This document shows, piece by piece, positions 16,187 through 24,014 of a stretch of DNA of 64,000 nt. The notes below the pieces were generated by a model that made no database searches, was not told where the DNA came from, and saw only the letters and a program-made list of their open reading frames with translations. The position numbers and the translations under genes were made by a program. The DNA comes from Sedimentisphaerales bacterium (GTDB lineage: Bacteria; Planctomycetota; Phycisphaerae; Sedimentisphaerales; SM23-30), in NCBI GenBank assembly GCA_028281535.1, contig JANQJS010000042.1:1-64000 (forward strand), written 5' to 3'. Within the stretch, counting starts at the first letter, position 1; the number at the start of each line of letters is the position of its first letter.

Positions 16187-17103
16187 TTGGTCAAAGAAAG
16201 AAGTAATAAGGATTGCTTAATACTCTCTTTGATTTCTTCTCGCAACTCATCAATCAGATTTGGTGAGATATTTAAAATATCGCGGATGACTGGATCATAG
16301 TTGCAAATTTCATTTCCGCTTTCACCCAGTCTCAGCTTATGGGCAATATAATCAGCCATATGAACCAGCATGACCAGCTCTTTGTCTTCTTCGTCAGGAC
16401 AACCCAATGGATCATGATGCCAACGAATTACATTCGTAATTTCTCTACCCAAATTCCATTTTTCAGACAACCAGCCCCCCGCTTCATCATGGCCCATCCC
16501 CATAACACGTTTTTCCTGAATCAGTAAACTTTGATTCATAGAGTTTGATTTGTGAATGGCTAAATGAAATTCAACATTCGCATATCGCTCAAAGAGGATT
16601 TTTCCCATATCATGAACAATACCTGCCAGGTGAACGACATCTTTGGGGAAGCGTTTTTTTGATAAATCCGACATATGATTATGCATCAGCGATGCAAGTA
16701 ATCCAACACTAACGCTGTGATGCCAGAACTGTTTGCGATCAAATGCAGGTTTAGTACTTGGGTTAAACGCCTTAAAGACACTCGTACTTAATGCAATATT
16801 TGCAACGGCAACAAAACCTAACCTGGAAATTGCCAATGGCAAACTGGTTATTTCTCGACTGTTAGCTGGAGCATATAAACTGGAATTTACCATCTTGAGT
16901 ACTTTGACAGAAATGGCCGGGTCATCTGCAATGAGTTTGGCAGCATCGGTCGCACTGCTCTTTGAATCATTTAACATTGAAATCAATTTCACGGCAACTT
17001 CAGGTAACGTGGGCAAATCATTTGCTCGCTCGAAAACTTCGAGTAACTCATCAGCTGTTCTGATGGGTTGCGTCATTGTCATTTCTTCCGCACTCGTGTG
17101 CAT
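16183..17103 (-). CDS. HDOD-domain signalling protein
   Basis: 306 residues from ATG 17103, preceded by AAGGATG. An upstream in-frame start at 17160 is not favoured. The HDOD core starts with NDLPTLPEVAVKLISMLND and continues with LIADDPAISVKVLKMVNSSLY and AISRLGFVAVANIALS. HD-type residues follow (HHSVSVGLLA, HLAGIVHDMGKILF). HDOD proteins are non-catalytic or degenerate HD relatives that act in signalling of growth, motility or stress. No partner such as a GGDEF protein or receiver is adjacent. Confidence 0.88.
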   Translation of the reverse strand: MHTSAEEMTMTQPIRTADELLEVFERANDLPTLPEVAVKLISMLNDSKSSATDAAKLIADDPAISVKVLKMVNSSLYAPANSREITSLPLAISRLGFVAVANIALSTSVFKAFNPSTKPAFDRKQFWHHSVSVGLLASLMHNHMSDLSKKRFPKDVVHLAGIVHDMGKILFERYANVEFHLAIHKSNSMNQSLLIQEKRVMGMGHDEAGGWLSEKWNLGREITNVIRWHHDPLGCPDEEDKELVMLVHMADYIAHKLRLGESGNEICNYDPVIRDILNISPNLIDELREEIKESIKQSLLLLSLTN

Positions 17104-17444
17104 TGGAACATCCTTTTTGTGTATATGTATTATATGTTCCCAGTTTTCACGCCGCCACAAAGCACTTCATGCTTGTAGCCCTACTGAGTTCCTATCGGAT
17201 GCCCATAATCTCAACTCCAACTATAATTTATGATATAAAACCTGTAAAAACGTCACCATTTTGTAGCATGACAGATTAACTTCACTTATCAGCACTTCTT
17301 GGGTTAAAATAGTCCGGTTATGCTGAATAGGCAACCAATTACCACTAAAAAGCAACTTAACTGGAAAACGTGTATTTTCTGATCGCATCCCATTTAGATC
17401 CGATAACAATACATGTGCTCGCCACGATAAATTCTGGTATGAAG
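17104..17444. other. Intergenic region, nothing recognised
   Basis: About 340 nt between the HDOD start and the terminator of the redox operon. Short open frames exist but lack ribosome-binding sites and look like noise. Confidence 0.4.
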
Positions 17445-17479
17445 GAAAAAGTCATACCGATTTTACATAGGTATGACTT
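17445..17479 (-). terminator. Rho-independent terminator of the redox operon
   Basis: On the minus strand a perfect 10-bp stem (AAGTCATACC / GGTATGACTT) with an 11-nt loop is followed by T residues. It lies 25 nt after the globin stop and marks the 3' end of the 17.5-22.5 kb operon. Confidence 0.85.
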
Positions 17480-17503
17480 GCAAATTTGAATGCAAAATTA
17501 CAA

Positions 17504-17914
17504 TTAATAGGATGCAGCAATCATGGTATCTGACATGACCTTATAAATGGCAGCCCAAGCGTCCCTACAATCATCTGTAAAGATTTCTGGCCCTAATCCT
17601 TGCTCCAAAGTCCAAAGTAATGCTCTACCGACAGTATCGTAATGCTCTGGCAACACTTTGTAATCGACATGTTTTTTCCCCAGACTCTCTAAGGCTGGAA
17701 CCAGCTTTTCTAAATCCCCCAATCCTCGAACGGCAAGGGTAATCATATCCATTAATTTTTTACCTTGCTCTTCCATATTGCTCGTGAAGAGAGGTTTTAG
17801 ATCAGGATCCATTTCAAATAGTTTTCCATAAAAAAGCTCAGCAGCCTGAGGTGCAATGGGAACAACTTTTTCCCAAGAATCCTGTACGAGTTTTACTTGT
17901 GATTCTGTGACCAT
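17504..17914 (-). CDS. Single-domain globin, paralogue 2 (redox operon)
   Basis: 136 residues with a clear hemoglobin/flavohemoglobin-type globin domain. LVQDSWEKVVPIAPQAAELFYGKLF (helices A-B) leads to DPDLKPLF, and SLGKKHVDYKV gives the likely proximal His in helix F. The HYDTVGRALLWTLEQGLG segment is typical of flavohemoglobin-like globins. No reductase domain is attached. It is the last gene of the redox operon, 111 nt after the cytochrome c lipoprotein and just before a strong terminator. Having no signal peptide, it stays in the cytoplasm while the cytochromes are exported. NO or O2 binding is the expected chemistry. Confidence 0.93.
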   Translation of the reverse strand: MVTESQVKLVQDSWEKVVPIAPQAAELFYGKLFEMDPDLKPLFTSNMEEQGKKLMDMITLAVRGLGDLEKLVPALESLGKKHVDYKVLPEHYDTVGRALLWTLEQGLGPEIFTDDCRDAWAAIYKVMSDTMIAASY

Positions 17915-18025
17915 ACTTAAAAATCAAACCTTTCTACATCAATTTAAATAGATAGTAGGTATTCTATCTATGATTTGTTTATATTCTAAATTTACTCTTG
18001 CTTGCTCGATTTTATAAAAATTAAC

Positions 18026-18454
18026 TTATTCTACAGTTTTAACCATATATAAAACAGCTGCTTTGACCTCATCATCAGTAAGGTCCATATGGCCACCTTT
18101 CGCAGGCATTTCAGTTCCTCCCGGACCTTCGTAACCTTCAATGGCACGCTTTACCAGAACATCAATTCCTTGCGGTAGACGCTTTTGCCAATGTTTTGCT
18201 TTACCAACAATGGGAGCATCTTCACGCCCTGTCTCATGGCAAAGTGAACATTTTTCAACCACAACGGTACGGCCTACCTTCAAGATAGAATCTTGATAAT
18301 GGGGAAACTGTTCAACAGGCTCCACACTGGCCGCCGGTTGAGCAGTTTCAGGCCCACTATCTTTCCCGCCACATCCGGCCATATGTAAAGCTAGAGTCAT
18401 GATTCCAAAAACAGAGTAATAACGTATGCTTGCCTTATATGATATTTTCATCAT
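18026..18454 (-). CDS. Mono-heme cytochrome c lipoprotein
   Basis: 142 residues. The N-terminus ends in a lipobox (HMAGC), followed by an Ala/Pro/Glu linker. One c-type heme site CSLCH is in KCSLCHETGREDAPIVG, and the likely axial Met is in EMPAKGGHMDLTDDEV, a pattern of class I cytochrome c5-like proteins. Probably membrane-tethered in the periplasm as a one-electron carrier. It lies 31 nt downstream of the Tll0287-like gene in the same operon. Confidence 0.9.
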   Translation of the reverse strand: MMKISYKASIRYYSVFGIMTLALHMAGCGGKDSGPETAQPAASVEPVEQFPHYQDSILKVGRTVVVEKCSLCHETGREDAPIVGKAKHWQKRLPQGIDVLVKRAIEGYEGPGGTEMPAKGGHMDLTDDEVKAAVLYMVKTVE

Positions 18455-18485
18455 ATTTATTTCACTATCGTTTTTATAAGTTATG

Positions 18486-19091
18486 CTATGATCCTAATGG
18501 TATTCGAACGACAACGCCCCCCATCGTATCACCTAATTTAAAATCAGTCCGTGGTGTGTCTTTATGCTCATTGTGACAAGTGACACAAGCAGGAGATACT
18601 GCCACATCGGCATATATGGCTGTGAAATATTTTTTACCAGCAATGGTTTCTTCCCCATAGAAAGGTTCTTTCCCACCATTGGCGACAATAAAATCAAATC
18701 CCTTCTTTTCAACATCCGTTTTAGGCATATTTTGTTTATTGACAGGCCATGGTGATTTTAATTGATAACTAAAGGTCTCTGTTTTTTCTGACACACGCTC
18801 AGAAGCCATTCGGAACATTTGAGCAGGAAGTGGCAAACTTCCTTTGTCATCTTCATCTTTCCATTGCTCTGAGGCTTTAACTAGCCCTGCATCTTTACTA
18901 CGCTTAACGACATTACGTGTATAAATGGTTCGATCCGCTTCCATTACTGCAAACAATGCATCTGCCATAATTTTTGGATCAATACCCGCTTTCGGTGCTG
19001 GGCCCGACGAAGCTTGCTTACCGCATCCTCCCATACCTGTAAATAATAATGCTGCGCACAAACTTGTTAATAGGGTTTTTCTGATAGTCAT
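18486..19091 (-). CDS. Tll0287-like (DUF3365) heme c protein, exported lipoprotein
   Basis: 201 residues. The signal segment ends in a lipobox-like GMGGC. The domain from about 40 to 195 matches the Tll0287/DUF3365 type: a PAS-like fold with helices at the start (ADALFAVMEADRTIYTRNVV) and a single c-type heme motif CVTCHNEH near the end, then GDTMGGVVVRIPL. Proteins of this type are sensors or redox components. AAAGGA before the ATG supports the start. It lies 48 nt after the multiheme cytochrome gene and 31 nt before the cytochrome c gene. Confidence 0.85.
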   Translation of the reverse strand: MTIRKTLLTSLCAALLFTGMGGCGKQASSGPAPKAGIDPKIMADALFAVMEADRTIYTRNVVKRSKDAGLVKASEQWKDEDDKGSLPLPAQMFRMASERVSEKTETFSYQLKSPWPVNKQNMPKTDVEKKGFDFIVANGGKEPFYGEETIAGKKYFTAIYADVAVSPACVTCHNEHKDTPRTDFKLGDTMGGVVVRIPLGS

Positions 19092-19139
19092 TAGTTCGTT
19101 GTCCTTTCTGAATTTTGTTATAAAAACCTCATATTCATT

Positions 19140-20480
19140 TCAATTCGACTCTCTCGCTTCCACCCGGTCTTTGACCCACTGCATCGACTCAAGATGCACA
19201 CTGGGAGGACGATCATAATTATTCTCTACTAACGTACTATCTACTAAAGCATCTAAGGTAAATTCAAGACCATGGCATTTCATACAAACGGGTCTGGCCA
19301 TTTTTTCATTGGGTCTTAAATAATCATTCTGATTGTGCATGACTCGGACTTCTGGATTTCTCTTACTGCCCACATTAACTCGCGGCAAGTGACAACTTGC
19401 ACAAGACACTCCTTGTCCGGCAGGAATGTCTCCAGCGATTTCTTTTTCCCAAAGTTTGTAGTGAGTGGTTTGGGTGAAATTATTTGAATGGGCATCATCA
19501 TGGCAACTCATACAAGCATCGGTCGCAGCATATTGCACATCATATCGATGTGCCGTATGACATGAATTACAAGATAACTCTTTATGCATCGATTCGGCTT
19601 TCATGGGAAGACGAGCCATTTGAGGGGTCATGGGTGAAAGGTTTTGAGCCAAACGCATGCCGTGTCTTCCACCCAGAAAACCCTCGACTTCCGCATTATG
19701 ACAGCTGCGGCAGCTGTTATAGTCTGGAGAATTAGTCCATTGCTTTACACTGCTAGCCTCCATCGGCTGCATATGACAATCATTACAACTAACACCCTTT
19801 TGTTGATGCACAGAGAGCATCCAATTTTCATGTTCTTGTCCTTTGAGCTGATTTTCTACGGCAACATTCTGCTGTGATTGCGATTGCATCTCACCGTAAG
19901 ATCTCAGCAATGTTTTTAGTGGTAGCTCCGCCTTAACAGCATGTTTAGGCTGATCCAGATTCTTAGCAAGAAAATCTTCATAGAGTGCACGATTATCGTG
20001 AAAATTATGGCAATCCAAACACGTATCAAATCCAAGCCCTTCGTGAGTCGGACGTTCTTTACCAATATCTTCATGACAATAAAAACAATAATCTGTTGGC
20101 ACCGTAACACCCATCGCATGTGTTTGTTTAGGCACATGCTCTTTATGGCACGTTAAGCATTGATGGGCATCCATATGTTCAAGTAAATGAGCATTACCTG
20201 GATTGGTAAACTTTTTAGCGGGATGGCTATCGTTAACCAAATCCAATTCTGCTTTATGGCATTCCAGGCAAGCGTCTTGCTTGACGCCCATAAAGGGTGT
20301 ATGGCAAGCATCGCATTTCAGTTCAATCTGGTAGTGACCTACCGTTGTCTGCCCAGGTAAAAACATTGTCTTGTCGGCTCCTTGCCATGCATTCATTGCT
20401 AATAAATAAGTCGCGACCAAGCTCAAAAGCAACCAGATCAACCAGAGCTTCCAGCCTTGCATCTTTTTAATAAATTCCAT
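19140..20480 (-). CDS. Eleven-heme membrane-anchored cytochrome c
   Basis: 446 residues. One N-terminal signal-anchor helix (LWLIWLLLSLVATYLLAM) holds the protein in the cytoplasmic membrane with the rest in the periplasm. I count eleven CXXCH motifs, from CDACH at 56-60 to CMKCH at 399-403. In order they are CDACH, CLECH, CLTCH, CFYCH, CLDCH, CNDCH, CRSCH, CNSCH, CMSCH, CASCH and CMKCH. Extra His residues between them can serve as distal ligands. The spacing is like cytochrome c3/NapC-related multiheme proteins, but the count of eleven fits no common enzyme I know. It starts 29 nt after the flavoprotein gene and is the natural electron acceptor for it (inference). Confidence 0.9.
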   Translation of the reverse strand: MEFIKKMQGWKLWLIWLLLSLVATYLLAMNAWQGADKTMFLPGQTTVGHYQIELKCDACHTPFMGVKQDACLECHKAELDLVNDSHPAKKFTNPGNAHLLEHMDAHQCLTCHKEHVPKQTHAMGVTVPTDYCFYCHEDIGKERPTHEGLGFDTCLDCHNFHDNRALYEDFLAKNLDQPKHAVKAELPLKTLLRSYGEMQSQSQQNVAVENQLKGQEHENWMLSVHQQKGVSCNDCHMQPMEASSVKQWTNSPDYNSCRSCHNAEVEGFLGGRHGMRLAQNLSPMTPQMARLPMKAESMHKELSCNSCHTAHRYDVQYAATDACMSCHDDAHSNNFTQTTHYKLWEKEIAGDIPAGQGVSCASCHLPRVNVGSKRNPEVRVMHNQNDYLRPNEKMARPVCMKCHGLEFTLDALVDSTLVENNYDRPPSVHLESMQWVKDRVEARESN

Positions 20481-20509
20481 ACACCCTTAGACTCTACTTC
20501 TTTTCCTTA

Positions 20510-22504
20510 TTACCAATAATAAACCGAGAAAATATGGAAGCCAATCAGTACTGGTAGTGGCCAAAAACAGGCTATATGTAAACCAGTCGCCATGGATCGA
20601 TATTTTCTTGCCACCTCTCCTACACGCGATGACGTTTTATTTTCTAAACCTGATGCGATTCCTGCAAAAGCGCCTAGTAAATTAAGCAATGCAAAAGCGA
20701 TCATCAGAATAAAATTTAAATTTGCACCAAAGTTAAATCCGGTATGCACAAACAGAGCGATTAAAGTAGTCATGCCAATAAATCCATGTAAAAATCTCCA
20801 GCTGGCAAACTCGCCAAAACTAAACCATTTTACACGTTTACGTAGCGACATGATCATGGCAACAGCTGAAAGCCCCAACAAAGAAAATCCTGATACCTGC
20901 TTTAGAAAACTACTTCGCCATAATGCATCAATGGTATACCACATTTTTTGAACGGATAATGAAAATTTCATTTCAGGTGTAAACACCGTAGCAACTAACG
21001 CTAGTAAAGAAATTAAACTTACGCCTACCAATAGACTTGCTGCAATGGGTGGCTTCACCGTCATTGTCACTCCGGTCATCTGTACCAACAGCGGCTTACA
21101 GGATCCACAAATCGTTGCAGCACCTGTTCGATCCATCAGCTTTTCTACCGTTTTGCATCCTTGCTCCATTGCTTCACAGAGCGTCCCTTTAGAGATATTC
21201 ATGCAATTGCAAACTGCCGCTTCATTGGGCCAAGACTGCACCATTCCGCCAGGTTTGTCTTCACAGAGAAATCCTTCCCGTAGGAAACGTTCGAAATGTT
21301 TTTCTTTAAATTTTCTATTGGATTGAATGGCATTTTGAATCAGTGGCACTTCAGGATTGGGCCCTAGAAACATCGCACCAATAAGCCGATTTTCACGAGC
21401 TACTAATTTACGATAGTTGCCTTCTGTTTCAAAAATATACGTTTCCCCTGATTGTAAGCTATCGCCTAATGACGTCACTTCAATCCCCATAACTTTCAAT
21501 CTTGTGGAACGATCCCCCTTTGTAAATGTCGCTTTTTTACCAACCAATCGTTTTGCCAAAATATCAGCCATTTGATACCCAGGAGCTACCAAGCCATAAT
21601 TTTCACCATTATGATTTACACATTCTCCTATAGCATATATATCCTCTGTTGAGGCCTGGAGTGTATCATCAACATGAATCCAGCCCATAGGATCACATTT
21701 TAATCCGGTCTCCCTTGCTAACTCATTGGAAGATTTAATTCCCACGGAAACGACAATCATATCAACTAGCAATGATTCACGATCTTCATCATCAAAAACC
21801 AATTGATGAGTGCCATGTCGGGACGAATGAATATGCGAGGTTGTGGATTTTGTATGAATTTGTATCCCCATGCTTCGAATAGTATCTTCGAGTAATTCAC
21901 CCGCTCGTGGATCTAATTGCTGGGGCATGAGATAATGTGCAATTTCTACGACATGTACTTCTTTACCTAAATCATGGAGAACTTTTGCCGCCTCTAAGCC
22001 CAATAAACCACCACCAATAACAGCAGCAGATTCACATTTCTGGCTATATTCTAATATTTGTTCAATGTCTGATATTGTTCGGTAAACGAATTGTCCTTCA
22101 CGATGAGCATGATTAAATACAGGCGGAATGAAAGGAACAGATCCAGTGGCAAGGACTAAATGATCGTAGGATTCGATATGTCCCGCTTGACTAACTATTT
22201 GTTTCGAATCGGGATCAATTTTTAATACGGGATCATTCAAATGCAAAGAAATGTTTTGCTGCTCATACCAATTCTCTTCAGCCAGATACAATTGTCGAGC
22301 ACTACGGTGATTTACAAAATCTGTCAGATTAACGCGATCGTATGCCGGCTGGGTTTCCTTACCAAAGACGGTGATGTCAAATCGTTCTTTTCGATCAATT
22401 TCTTTCAGTTGTCGGCAAAAATGATATCCCACCATACCATTGCCTACGACAACTATCTTCTCTTTACTTTTTTCTTTCTGCTTGGAAATTAATTTCGCAA
22501 TCAT
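20510..22504 (-). CDS. NirB-like NAD(P)H/FAD oxidoreductase with BFD [2Fe-2S] cluster fused to a two-heme-b membrane domain
   Basis: 664 residues. Residues ~16-420 match the NirB-type pyridine nucleotide-disulfide oxidoreductase: IVVVGNGMVGYHF (FAD), AAVIGGGLLGLEAAK (NAD(P)H) and IYAIGECV. A BFD-like [2Fe-2S] domain follows with Cys at 432, 434, 466 and 469. The siroheme half of NirB is absent. In its place are about five hydrophobic helices (~505-664) with four His placed as two H-x13-H pairs (H573/H587 and H643/H657). That is the spacing of bis-His b-heme ligands in ferric-reductase/NOX-like domains. The order implies NAD(P)H to FAD to [2Fe-2S] to heme b across the membrane. First gene of the operon. 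Confidence 0.85.
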   Translation of the reverse strand: MIAKLISKQKEKSKEKIVVVGNGMVGYHFCRQLKEIDRKERFDITVFGKETQPAYDRVNLTDFVNHRSARQLYLAEENWYEQQNISLHLNDPVLKIDPDSKQIVSQAGHIESYDHLVLATGSVPFIPPVFNHAHREGQFVYRTISDIEQILEYSQKCESAAVIGGGLLGLEAAKVLHDLGKEVHVVEIAHYLMPQQLDPRAGELLEDTIRSMGIQIHTKSTTSHIHSSRHGTHQLVFDDEDRESLLVDMIVVSVGIKSSNELARETGLKCDPMGWIHVDDTLQASTEDIYAIGECVNHNGENYGLVAPGYQMADILAKRLVGKKATFTKGDRSTRLKVMGIEVTSLGDSLQSGETYIFETEGNYRKLVARENRLIGAMFLGPNPEVPLIQNAIQSNRKFKEKHFERFLREGFLCEDKPGGMVQSWPNEAAVCNCMNISKGTLCEAMEQGCKTVEKLMDRTGAATICGSCKPLLVQMTGVTMTVKPPIAASLLVGVSLISLLALVATVFTPEMKFSLSVQKMWYTIDALWRSSFLKQVSGFSLLGLSAVAMIMSLRKRVKWFSFGEFASWRFLHGFIGMTTLIALFVHTGFNFGANLNFILMIAFALLNLLGAFAGIASGLENKTSSRVGEVARKYRSMATGLHIACFWPLPVLIGFHIFSVYYW

Positions 22505-22770
22505 CTATCTAAATGTTCCAGCAATGTTCAAAGCTATAGTCCATGTCTGTAAATGACACATTGCAACAACCATGCCGAAACAGATTCGCCCCTTTGATGA
22601 CTTGGAAACATCCCCCCAAAGAAAAGTAAACTTAACCCCTTTATTTTTTAATAAATTAACAACGGTAATCACGTGAAAGAAATTTAATTAATTTTAGAAT
22701 GAATTCAACAAATTTCTAATTCTGTTGATAGCAAACAGATTGAAGACCCAATTACAAAAGCAACTGAAAT
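22505..22770. other. Upstream region of the redox operon
   Basis: The region 5' of the flavoprotein gene has no gene. I looked for an FNR-type TTGAT-N4-ATCAA site and found none. A weak -10-like TATAGC lies ~35 nt before the ATG. No firm promoter call is possible. Confidence 0.35.
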
Positions 22771-22794
22771 GTAGGCGCAGCGACATGCGCCTAC
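22771..22794. repeat. Perfect GC-rich stem-loop, possible REP-like element
   Basis: GTAGGCGCA and TGCGCCTAC form a 9-bp perfect stem with the loop GCGACA. The 8-mer AATGTAGG occurs beside it on the left and is repeated directly on the right at about 22798-22806. It is far more GC-rich than its surroundings. It lies 48 nt after the patatin stop codon and has no T-tract on the minus strand, so it is not a standard terminator. Confidence 0.6.
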
Positions 22795-22842
22795 CGCAAT
22801 GTAGGTTTGTCATCAAAAAGTAAACGCATCTTGTAAGCTTTA

Positions 22843-23856
22843 TTAGACCGACTCTGTTTCCAATAGATAATTTAGAAATGTATTTAATTGCTCGTCATGC
22901 TCTTCGGCAATACGGGTACCATCTTGCTGAAGATGCAGCAAATTTTCTTCACTGGCATCATCCATATCAGTATTGGCAAAAAGCAGCGACGAATTAATTC
23001 GTACATATTGGTCAGGACATTCAATCGCATCAAAGATCTGCTGGAGTTGGTAATCAACCGTTTCTGACACGCCCGACATCATCATGTCAATGAGAGGCGC
23101 GACCCATTCAATTAGCCCCCAATTCTTTGCGGCATCATAATCATATTCTTTTTCAATTTTTCCTGTACCTAATGATAAAATGACCATGTCTTTAGCGGTA
23201 GGCTTTCCTGGCAAATGCTTTCTCGCTTCAGAGTAAGCGCAAAGGGTTGGATTATTTGCAAAAATTCCTCCATCCACCAATGGGTAGGGAACGTCTGACA
23301 TAGATTTGATATGTGCCAACTCAAAATAGGTCGGGGCCGCCGATGTCGCTCGGGCCACATCTCGCACGTAATAATCGTGACTGTTCTGATCAGCATCATG
23401 CTGTGTGAAAAATTTGGAACGTCTGCGTTTGACATCATAGGACGTCAGAAGACAGGGCTTCAATAATTCTGACAATTTTAGATCACCAAAATAGTCGACA
23501 AATGCAGATTCCAGTTCATTTGCACTAAATTTTTCGTCTCGCAGTCCTTTGGCCGAACGGATTTTCTGCCAGGTGGAAATGTCGAAAATTTGTCCACCCC
23601 GCTGCAAATAGAGATTCACCGCATCTTCCGCAGAATATTTTGCTCGACAGGGATCATCAGGATCAGGACAAAGATACAAACAACTTAAAATGCCTCCGGT
23701 GCTTGTCCCGGCAATCATATCAAAATAATCTGACAATCGAGCATCTGATTGCCCGGTCATTTTCTGTATTTTGTTTTCCAGAACCACAAGAATCTGGCCT
23801 GGAATAATTCCTCGGATACCACCACCATCAATAGATAAAATTCGCACTTTAGACAT
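22843..23856 (-). CDS. Patatin-like phospholipase
   Basis: 337 residues from ATG 23856 with GAGG 8 nt upstream. The oxyanion loop is DGGGIRGIIPG, the nucleophile elbow is GTSTG (Ser) and the catalytic Asp is in DGGIFANNP. Serine-aspartate dyad lipid acyl hydrolases of this type cleave phospholipids or neutral lipids. There is no signal peptide, so it is probably cytoplasmic or injected. The N-terminal catalytic core (1-200) is intact. The C-terminal part (DYQLQQIFDAIECPDQYVRIN) is typical of the CapV/plant-patatin-like group. CapV-type patatins are effectors in CBASS defence, but no cyclase gene is adjacent, so a defence role is not supported here. Confidence 0.9.
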   Translation of the reverse strand: MSKVRILSIDGGGIRGIIPGQILVVLENKIQKMTGQSDARLSDYFDMIAGTSTGGILSCLYLCPDPDDPCRAKYSAEDAVNLYLQRGGQIFDISTWQKIRSAKGLRDEKFSANELESAFVDYFGDLKLSELLKPCLLTSYDVKRRRSKFFTQHDADQNSHDYYVRDVARATSAAPTYFELAHIKSMSDVPYPLVDGGIFANNPTLCAYSEARKHLPGKPTAKDMVILSLGTGKIEKEYDYDAAKNWGLIEWVAPLIDMMMSGVSETVDYQLQQIFDAIECPDQYVRINSSLLFANTDMDDASEENLLHLQQDGTRIAEEHDEQLNTFLNYLLETESV

Positions 23857-24014
23857 AAAACCCACCTCAATTTAGTTATGTTTATTTACAGAAATTAGAG
23901 TGATGTTTCCCTGAGAATCCCTGTCACAATTGACGAGTATGCATTGTAGTATCTTTTTAGAAATAGGCAAGTACGTTCTGCAGATAGCCTCATGTATCTT
24001 GCTAAAATCAGGAA

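Noticed and set aside
17504-22504. A nitrite reductase operon (nirBD)
   Set aside because: The flavoprotein resembles NirB only in its first ~500 residues. The siroheme/4Fe-4S half and NirD are absent, so no nitrite reductase activity can be claimed.
22505-22770. An FNR or NsrR operator before the redox operon
   Set aside because: No TTGAT-N4-ATCAA or comparable dyad was found.
22843-23856. Patatin as a CBASS (CapV) antiphage effector
   Set aside because: CapV-like features exist, but no nucleotide cyclase, CapW-like regulator or Cap2/Cap3 gene is next to it, so a defence call is not supported.
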